Shown one piece after another: positions 56,156 through 64,000 of a stretch of DNA of 64,000 nt. Every line of letters begins with the position of its first letter. Within the stretch, counting starts at the first letter, position 1. Position numbers and translations under genes: made by a program. The notes under the pieces are model-generated. The model had not been told where the DNA came from, did no database searches, and saw nothing but the letters and a program-made list of their open reading frames with translations. Origin of the DNA: Phycomyces blakesleeanus NRRL 1555(-) (lineage: Eukaryota > Mucoromycota > Mucoromycetes > Mucorales > Phycomycetaceae). The stretch covers positions 446,259 through 510,258 of the forward strand of contig NW_017265143.1 of NCBI RefSeq assembly GCF_001638985.1, given 5' to 3'.

Positions 56156-57529
56156 GGTTTGATGAAATCGTTGTGACAAGAAGAGGTACAGAATAACCTC
56201 AGACTAGAGCCGCTAATGGCAAGGCGTCACTGACAGTCACGTATATTCTCTGCCAAAACCAAGAAAACAGAGGTTTTGAATGTTGACTTTAAGCAGACCC
56301 TTTAGCTGATTAGCAAACCCGTGGATGCTTTTATAATTATTAACATTAATATTAGATTTAGAACCTGATTATGAAAATTAATTAGATCTTTTTGAGCCAG
56401 CTTTATTAATATTTGATAATGCCCAAGTTAATCCGGCTTAAAAAGATTGAAATTTGGGTCATAAGAATAAGATGAACACTCTTTCTGGAATTCTATTTTC
56501 TCTTTAAGTTTATCATTATATTTCTGTGTGAAATAACTCGGTATATACTCATTTTTCTTAACATTTTAAAAAGGCTCTGTTAATTTTATTTATATGAAAG
56601 GCGATATACACAAGGCCAGGAAAATGGTCGTGAGTTGAATAGTACGGTTATAATGCATCAGTTAAATTATGGGATACCAAAGTAGTAGGTTAAGTGTTTA
56701 TGAACTTCTCAAATTCTTCTTTGTAATATAATAGTAAGAATTTTGGAGTCGGATCTTGTGTATTTATCATACTCCAATAAGAAATATATTTAAAAGTAGT
56801 TCAGGATTGTGATTTAAATTGCATTAAAGTTCGATCTAATAAAAAATCTACAAAATAGTATGTAAATTGGCTGTTTGATCTAATGCACAATAATCACTTA
56901 ACAAATTTAAAGTATTGATAATACTAAAGATCTTTACAAGAAGTGCAGGTCAAGTTGAGCCTGTAGAGATTCTTAGACATCCATTTATTCATATCTCACT
57001 TTTTCTTTGGTTTCATAATTATTGGTACATAATCTTGATTAGCTTACGCGCATGATCCACCTATGATATCAACCCCACCATTGGATTGAAAAGAAGTAAA
57101 TGCATTGACATGGAAGAGATCTACACTCAACAAATAGGGCGGCGCTATTTTTCTCTTTTGAATTTTTCTAGGTGGCTCATAGCAAATCCTTGACCATCGG
57201 CCCTAGATTCCCAGTGCGAAATAATGCATATCAATCACTTTCCCGCTTTGCGTTGTTTGTATTCTGACAGGGTTTGACAAATTATACAGTAGCATATATA
57301 CGACAAACTTATATCACTTTAACAAGTGCCTTCTAATGGATATTCTTAGCCGTCATAGGAAGCATCGTCAGTAATTAGTATTTACAAGGGTCTCACTTAG
57401 AAATGAAACGCTCTATAGTTTCAATCTCATCCTGTCATCTATAAAATGCACTTACTAACCATGCGACTTATTGATTGTTCTCTTTCTTTTAATCAATTTG
57501 CCACTATAACTGTAATACTATTATAACTC
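56156..57529. other. Bidirectional promoter region between CDC73 and the SUR7-like gene
   Basis: No coding frame is supported. 57,040-57,290 is GC-richer than its surroundings and carries the 17-mer listed separately. Both flanking genes are transcribed away from it. Confidence 0.6.
57265..57281. promoter_or_regulatory. Candidate regulatory motif TGACAGGGTTTGACAAA, copy 2
   Basis: Identical 17 nt to 7957-7973 and about 250 bp upstream of the SUR7-like start codon. Confidence 0.35.
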
Positions 57530-58618
57530 ATGATTTGCTTTGCAATTTCGACATTATTTGCCTCGTTATTTACGCTATTTGCGTTCATACTTGAATTGTT
57601 TGTCTTGATCGGTCAGTTATCAAACAAACCTTTGCTGCGCTCCCTCTACTTTGGACAAGCAATAAATGCATCTCAAGGAAAGACGCTTAACTTCAACTTA
57701 TGGTAAATACTATACAGCCGGGTGGTGTAAATATTAATAAAAGTGATTGTTAATAAATAAAAAAAAAATGTTACTTTAATTAGGAACTATTGTACTGGAG
57801 ATATACATGGTGCAGTGTCAGGATGTGCGAAACCTCGCCCGGCTTATAATTGGGCACAGACGCCAGGTATTAGCCAAGTAATGTCCCGCCAGGCAAACAG
57901 TACAGGTGTCAAGAGTCTATTTCTCGCTCTGTTTGTCATCATTTTTATCAGTTGCGGTTTAAGCTTGATTTTTTGGCTTATGAGTTTGCCAATCTGTTGC
58001 CTCCGTCGCCGTGGACTTGGATATTCGATGACTACACTTACTCTGATAAACTTCCTTCTGGCCCTCGTTGCAATGATCATCGGTCTTGTTGTCACTATAC
58101 ACGGTGGAAAAATGCTTACTGGTGCTGATCCTGGATGGTTGGGTACACCTGGAAATTCTTTGTGGTGCTTGATTGGTTCAGTGGTCTCTTTGTTCTTCGC
58201 ATTATTGCTGTACTCCGTAGGTTCATGCTGTTGCAAGGGATCCAAGGAAGGAAGACAGCGCGTTCGTCCTGGAAAGACAGATTCTCTTGCAAGTGACAAT
58301 CACCAGAGATTTAACAGTGGTCCTTACCCTCCTCCCCATGCCAACAATAATGGGTACTACTCTCAGCAAGGTCCCTCTCCTAACAGTTTTGTCAACCAAG
58401 GTCCTGCTATGTCGTCTCCTCAGCAGCCTTCCCCCATGCCACCAGCAAGCCCTTATGTTGCATCCCAAGAGCAGCGACCCTATGAGACCCCTACTTTCCA
58501 GCACACCCCTTTGGGACAATCACCTAATATTCACTCTGAACAGCAGCAACAGCATGAGGTCAATCAATTCAAACACATGCCTTTCCCAGGTCAAAATAAT
58601 AATGTTCAACACCTCTAA
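57530..58618 (+). CDS. SUR7/PalI(Rim9)-family four-TM membrane protein
   Basis: Exons 57530-57702 and 57784-58618 give 335 aa in frame. TM1 is at the very N-terminus (about 4-26, LFASLFTLFAFILELFVLIG). It is followed by an extracellular loop with the family's WNYC and CAKPRPAYNW cysteine pattern. TM2-TM4 lie at about 102-130, 140-166 and 183-206. A juxtamembrane Cys run (GSCCCKGS) could be palmitoylated (inference). The tail (207-335) is disordered, rich in Pro, Gln, Asn and Ser, as in PalI/Rim9 proteins. Relatives sit in the plasma membrane, in eisosome patches (Sur7) or as ambient-pH sensors (PalI/Rim9); I cannot decide between these. Confidence 0.85.
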
Positions 58619-59195
58619 TATTTAACAAAAAATCTCTTCCCTTTAATTCTTTATTTCTCTTATCCCATACTTTATTTAATTACTTATCCTTTATAATGTA
58701 CTATTACTTATATATAATAAAATAACATGTTTTTTAATGACTACGACAAATTTATGATTTAATTCTCGAATATTTGTTCAATTTGTAAATTTTTCTAGTA
58801 AAATACCCACAAAGATAGGCAATTAGTAACAACATTGGTAAATTTCTCTGCATGAACACAAAGATTATTCGAGTATGCAGGATTGTTGTGACACCGTTTG
58901 TTTGAAACAATTCACAGCACATTTTAGTTAGTTGAAGAACACTTGCGTCATCCCTATTAGGCTATAATATGCCTACTACGTACCCTCCATCAGTAGATTC
59001 ATGGGAAATATCTTACTAGACTGATGATAAAATATATTGACCATTACATATGTACTTTATTTATATATTGCAAGGATTAACTCCGAGATAAAAGTATTTT
59101 TATTAAGTGATTGATTGATTGATTGATTGATTGTTTGTTTGAATATGAATGTGAATGAAAATGTTGTATATGTGGTATGAACATTAAGATATATA
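58619..59195. other. Intergenic between convergent genes
   Basis: 3' flanks of the SUR7-like and WD40 genes. Contains (GATT)n near 59112-59132. No gene seen. Confidence 0.7.
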
Positions 59196-60294
59196 TCATA
59201 CAATGGAAATGTCAAGGGCCACGTCCATGTCTTGTCCTTCATGATCAGTATGCGTCTTGTAAGTATAAACCTTGACACAACCATCTATTGAAACATGAAT
59301 AAGATTTGGAAAGCCAGCTACAAAATATATTCACAACATACCATCACCGGATGAAAATACAAGAGGACGGTATGGATGGAAGATTACATCTCGTACTTCG
59401 ATATCTGTTACAAATTGTGAGATATCTATACATTTATTTAATAACTGCTTACCTTCGTGATCTTTGAGTATCGCCGTCAATTGTCCCGTCAAGATATTGA
59501 AGACGAATATCTGACCATAAATTGTGGGTGCAAGAATATATCTTCCATTTGAGGTTATCTTTACTAACCAAGAGTTTGCGTGGTAGCTAATGAAATTTAA
59601 GAAATTAGATATTACCTTTAAAAAAAATCCAAGTAGTTTGTGAATCAAGTTTTTAACCATTAACTTACTCTTCATGCTTGTATTTCTTGACTTCCTCCAG
59701 TCTAAAAGCTCCTCCTGGTTGAGTAGGATAAACCAACTTATGCAATGTACATGTATTTGGCTTAGAAGCTATAATACAACAAAAAGAATAAGTCGGCAAT
59801 AAATAAATTAAAACAAGAGCTATAAACGGAGGATTCCGTTAACTTACAGACACCATCACCAACATCGCACATCTCTGCACCTCTACTAATGAACCATGCA
59901 TAATTCTCTGGTGTTCCATCTTCTTCCATAATATCTACTTCTATCTTTTCTTCCTTAATGTCATCCTCCTGTGTAAGTTTCTTTTGTTGGGCTGTATATA
60001 TAGGTTCATCCAACCATTTGATAAATTTGCCACAGTCGCAATAAGAAGAATAAATGTCTTCAAAAGTTTGTAATAACTATATAATTGTTTAATCATTTTA
60101 CAGCATAATTAAAAATAACATTACTTACTTGTGATTCTTCAAAATCATATAATCGAAGGTGCTCATCACATGCTGCCAAGAAGTATTTGTTTCCAGTATT
60201 GGGTACAAATGATACTGTAAAAGCCATACATGTTGCGCCATCCTCCATATGAGTCGCGTCAATAAGAGTACTGGATAAAGGTGGGTGTCAGTAA

Positions 60295-60325
<31 letters not shown>

Positions 60326-61669
60326 GGTGTGTGGATAAGTTGACATGTGGGTAACATACGTCCAGTCGCTGTCCATATTCCATTTGAATATATAACCATC
60401 TTGACTGGTGGATATGTAGTAGTTTTTCCCATTGAAAGTAAGAGATTTTATACACAAAATCTCTTCGCTGTGGCCTGCCAATTTCCCTACAATTTTGCAC
60501 TCTTCAATATCAAATATCTACATGACCCAAACCAACGATATTAGTTATTTCATATCACTTTATATTTCGTATTTCACAATCACTGACCTTGATAGAGCAT
60601 GGTAGGATATGATTGTCTTCATCTTCCACTGACCATCTGTGTCTATCCTTTAACTTTCCTCCAGTAACCAAAAGATTCTGAGAATCTGATACAAACTGTC
60701 CACAATAGAATTCGTCAATGTGTTTTTCCTCAGTATCACGTAATTTTCGAATCAGATTAAAATCATCTGCGATATCCCAAATCTTCACAGCACCAATATT
60801 TGAAAAGGTTGCAAGTAGTGTACCATCGGGTGATAAACACATACTTGTAATTGCGGCTAATCAATATATGTATATACACATATATATGATTTAAGTCAAT
60901 ATAATATCTAGTGATGCCTATGATTTGTTTGAAGTTTTTCTTTTATTTTACCCTGATCACTGATATTGCAAGGTACTGCTTCCAATTGGTTATTCTCATT
61001 GATGTTATCAATCATTTGGTACTCTCTGTCTGCATGATATTGCCAATATGTATCAGGATTTACTTTTCTCAGCTCTTCGACATGATTTGGATCAAATACC
61101 GCCTTTTTGACCTATACACCAAGATCAACGCCTTTTCTTTTTTCTTTTTCTTTTATTTACCCACTTCCTTTTTTTACAGTGTAATTATACACATATAACT
61201 TCTTTTTGCTTACTTTTTTCCCTTTATCCAATTTCATTGCTAGATCTGTTTTTTCTTTTCCTTTTTTGACAGTTGTTTTGCGTTTTGTATATCCAGTCTT
61301 TCGTTTGGGTGCCTCAGAGCCACTATCCCCTCCATCCATATCCATATCTTCTGTACTTTTTGGTTTTCTACCACGCCCTCTGCCAGAGGTGATTACACTA
61401 CGTGTCCGAGAAGTGGCCTTTGGCTTGCGTTTAGAACCCTTACGGGATGGCAATACAATCTCGGCTTCTTCGAGTAGATCATCGGTGTCAATGTCGTCAA
61501 TGTCGTCTCTTTGAATGTCTTCTGTTTCTGAGATTTCCTCGTCTAATACAGCATTTTCGGTGAAAGGTGTAATTTCGATTGCTGGAGGGTCGTCTTTAAT
61601 TGTCATTTCACTCAAATGTAGAGGAGAATCCCCATCGATATTGATATCTTGTTCACTCTGATCTGACAT
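59196..61669 (-). CDS. WD40-repeat protein with basic, AT-hook-like N-terminal tail
   Basis: Ten exons (minus): 61669-61214, 61111-60952, 60856-60588, 60517-60360, 60270-60129, 60076-59848, 59768-59669, 59586-59453, 59404-59342 and 59284-59196; 599 aa in frame. Residues 1-152 are acidic then basic, with RGRGRKPKS and repeated KRK/KKGK patches, pointing to the nucleus. WD40-like blades follow: SPDGTLLATFSNIGAVKIWD, NYYISTSQDGYIFKWNMD, KYFLAACDEHLRLYDFE, RYILAPTIYGQIFVFN and the last VRDVIFHPYRPLVFSSGD, which closes through a splice to DGCVKVYT. The VRDVxFHP pattern is common in WD40 proteins that act as DDB1-CUL4 receptors. A nuclear or chromatin role, possibly as a CRL4 receptor, is inference; the exact orthologue is not recognised. 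Confidence 0.85.
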
Positions 61670-61816
61670 TACTGAATATTCTCTTTCTTTGAAATTATTT
61701 TTTTAAGAGAATAAAATAAGACCTTGACAAGAACTAGAGAAAAATGGTCTAATGGTATAAAATGGACAACTCAAGAAATGTAAAATGTGATCCACCGAAA
61801 ACGAAAAAAAAGGTAC

Positions 61817-61832
61817 CCGCGTTTTGACGCGG
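61817..61832. promoter_or_regulatory. Perfect GC-rich inverted repeat CCGCG-6-CGCGG
   Basis: Five-bp perfect arms with a TTTTGA spacer, about 150 bp upstream of the WD40 gene start in otherwise AT-rich DNA. Contains GACGCGG, close to fungal cell-cycle box sequences. Confidence 0.45.
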
Positions 61833-61865
61833 CTTACTTTCGGTCACAATCGACAGACAAACTAT

Positions 61866-61885
61866 CCTACGTCTTATGACGTAGG
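61866..61885. promoter_or_regulatory. Perfect inverted repeat CCTACGTC-TTAT-GACGTAGG
   Basis: Eight-bp perfect arms, each holding half of a CRE/ATF-like TACGTC/GACGTA core. It lies between the WD40 gene and the second F-box gene, about 200 bp from the WD40 start. Confidence 0.5.
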
Positions 61886-62994
61886 CAAACTGCAGTGATT
61901 TCGTACTGTCCTTAGTATTGAAACTTTAAGTCTGCGACAGTTGATTTTCATTTACAAACATGCACTGGCATTATTGTATATAAAAGAAATAATTAATCAG
62001 TAGAATAGTATAAAAGTAGTACAAGGCAATACTACTTTAAGATATACAGCAAGAATCTTTTATAAAATTAATAGAATGTCTTTCTAATTAGATACTCAAA
62101 GTTAATTCCCAGTATTGCTAATATATATAAAAAGGTTTAGCGAAGTTGATTGTCCAAAAGAGATTAATACTTTCATTTACAAGCTATATTCATTTTCTCT
62201 AAAGATGATTGTTTAGTAAAGACCTAACAAGAAACCTATAACTTATAGCTCTGGATAGATTTAAAAGCATCCTGTCAAATAAACTATATCAACTCAAGAT
62301 GCTTTTTAGCCTATTTTTTTTAGAAGGATGAACTATGATTATTCTAGATATGTTGATAACATGCATGGCTCAATATTCTAAATGCACAGAAATTCCTCTA
62401 TATCAGTAAATATGTCTGTCAGTAATAGTGACACAAATATTTAATATATAAATTGAAAATACTTTTTCTTTAGCTTAATATTCCTATACCAAGAGCCTTA
62501 TCTTTTAGACAACAACCGTGTTGATTAAATGTCTGCCAAATAATTCGCGGTAATTTTAAGAATGATTATATAAAATAAAAAGAACAGTATAAACAATTGC
62601 TATAATCCATTTACACAGTGCCAGTGCCACACATTGGATGTCATCAGCTATATGTTCTCATATAAATATGAAAGTGGTCTTTTTAGATCCTAAAGGCTTT
62701 CTGTTTTTAATATAAAGCGGATATTACATGTTCTATATCCAATTATATTCCAAGCGTATATATATCATAGTTAACAATGTGTGTCGCAGCCTTTGATAAT
62801 AAAAAGTTTTTGGGTATCAAAGTTCCTTATTTCTAATTTTGGGATCAACTCTAATTGTGTGTAGATATACAGCTTGGATTTCATAATATAACAGTTCTTT
62901 CAATTTCACACACACAAAAAGAAAAGCTATCCATTTTAGTTCATATCTTTCTTTCTTTCTTTCTTTTCCTCAATAAGAAACCCATTTTGCCTTT
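61886..62994. other. Intergenic 5' flank of second F-box gene
   Basis: AT-rich with a CTTT run (62949-62965) just before the F-box ATG. No gene seen. Confidence 0.65.
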
Positions 62995-64000
62995 ATGATA
63001 TTACCTTTCGAAATATTACTACAAATTGCTCAGTTGGTTCCACTCAAGGATCTGTCAGCTTGTATATCTGTCTGTCAGGCTTGGAAAGATCCATTTAAGC
63101 AGGTCTTGTGGAGAACCATTTCGGTTAATACACAACGTTTCCGATATCTCCAAAGATACCCAGAAAATCACCATCTAATTCAGGCACTTTATATACGTTT
63201 GGGTCCCGATGCAAAACCGGGAACATTAACCTACATCCAAAATCAGCTGGGCTCATTAAAGCGCATGACTCTCTCTATTGCTACCGACATTTCTTCATTT
63301 GACATGGGAATTAGATGGACTACATTACGATGGCTCACATTTAGAATGCCTGAAATGTCAGCGTGTCATCCTACTCGTACTTTGGTCCGACTTGTAAAAG
63401 GTTTACCATGCCTCGAACGACTTGAATGTTCTTCAAGTGTAATGCTGACCATTCGATCATTCTCGATAAGCGATCTCGAGAAAATACATGCTTATGCGCC
63501 AAAACTAAAGCATCTTGCTGTTACTCTAAGCCTTGACATTCTTTCAACGAAAGCGCTTGAAATACTCGAAAATATTGAATCGTCTAATCTCGAGATCCTG
63601 GACATCTCCATCCTTAGTGGAGATTTACGTTGGTTCGTTTACTTTGCAAGAAAGTATTCCCATCTACACACTCTCCGCCTCGTCACTTCGCATTTTAGTT
63701 CGATTCAAACCACATTTTTATCAGAAACCATTACCATGATGACTAGCTTACCGACTGTTTTTCCTCTTCTACGTAACGTATGCGTGATAGGAAATGATGA
63801 AGCAGCTGAAGGAATGCGATGTAGTCTTTGGCGACTATGCCGAAATTTTAAAATTCCAGTCAAGCGTTTGATGAATGTAATTGGGAGCGACCATGATAAC
63901 CCCCGACTTTCTGAAGAGACTCTCGAGGAGTGCCTTGCTGTATGTGGGCCTACAATAGAGAGACTTGTGATCCCAAGTACTACACTCGCCAATAATCCCA
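62995..64000 (+). CDS. F-box protein, cut by the right edge
   Basis: The frame is open from ATG 62995 to the window end (335 full codons) with no intron needed. The F-box lies at residues about 3-42 (LPFEILLQIAQLVPLKDL ... CQAWKDPFKQVLW). Leu-rich repeat-like segments follow (LKHLAVTLSLDILSTKALEI, LEILDISILSGDLRWF). DLRWFVYFARKYSHLHTLRL matches DLRWLCYFSRKYPNLHTLEL of the 50898 gene, so they belong to one family. Expected role is Skp1-binding substrate adaptor of an SCF ubiquitin ligase; the target is unknown and the C-terminus is outside the window. Confidence 0.88.
   Translation, partial: MILPFEILLQIAQLVPLKDLSACISVCQAWKDPFKQVLWRTISVNTQRFRYLQRYPENHHLIQALYIRLGPDAKPGTLTYIQNQLGSLKRMTLSIATDISSFDMGIRWTTLRWLTFRMPEMSACHPTRTLVRLVKGLPCLERLECSSSVMLTIRSFSISDLEKIHAYAPKLKHLAVTLSLDILSTKALEILENIESSNLEILDISILSGDLRWFVYFARKYSHLHTLRLVTSHFSSIQTTFLSETITMMTSLPTVFPLLRNVCVIGNDEAAEGMRCSLWRLCRNFKIPVKRLMNVIGSDHDNPRLSEETLEECLAVCGPTIERLVIPSTTLANNP

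Overview
The window reads as nuclear DNA of an early-diverging filamentous fungus, most likely Mucoromycota (Phycomyces/Mucor-like). The support is very AT-rich intergenic DNA full of microsatellites, many short GT-AG introns with GTAAGT-type donors, and a typical fungal gene set: a PP4R3-type phosphatase subunit, Cdc73, Mpp6, an FKBP, a SUR7/PalI-like protein, a P450 and F-box families. The phylum call is inference; no organism marker is present.

Layout. 1-7501 (minus): the 5' part of a giant tandem beta-trefoil (ricin-B-like) gene, at least 2,130 codons, running off the left edge. 7502-18947: a gene-poor, low-complexity stretch. 18948-20162 (plus): an ER-type membrane FKBP with a 21-nt microexon. 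21178-21259 (minus): tRNA-Ser(CGA). About 21370-24698: a graveyard of repeats with nested solo LTRs whose target-site duplications can still be read, plus a Tc1-type MITE with a matching empty site. 24699-31063: an AT-rich relic zone with one more solo LTR and a dead Tc1/mariner transposase. 31064-33457 (plus): a Kelch-BTB protein. 34404-34946 (plus): a small protein with an RVTF docking motif. 36739-41470 (minus): a 13-exon PP4R3/Psy2 homologue. 45639-47896 (plus): a 9-exon cytochrome P450. 48534-49545: a TTA-duplicating MITE and a second dead Tc1 transposase. 50898-52787 (plus): F-box protein. 53251-53934 (plus): Mpp6. 54365-56155 (minus): Cdc73, convergent with Mpp6. 57530-58618 (plus): SUR7/PalI-like four-TM protein. 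59196-61669 (minus): WD40 protein with a basic N-terminal tail. 62995-64000 (plus, cut by the edge): a second F-box protein, paralogous to the first.

There is no operon-like organisation. Recurrent themes are nuclear regulation and RNA processing (PP4R3, Cdc73, Mpp6, WD40), ubiquitin-ligase adaptors (two F-box proteins, Kelch-BTB, possibly the WD40 protein) and membrane or lectin-like proteins. I rebuilt exons by hand from splice sites and checked that every proposed multi-exon model keeps frame. The most unusual items are the trefoil array with its all-phase-1 introns, the nested LTR cluster beside the tRNA gene, and C-to-T-biased divergence between repeat copies.
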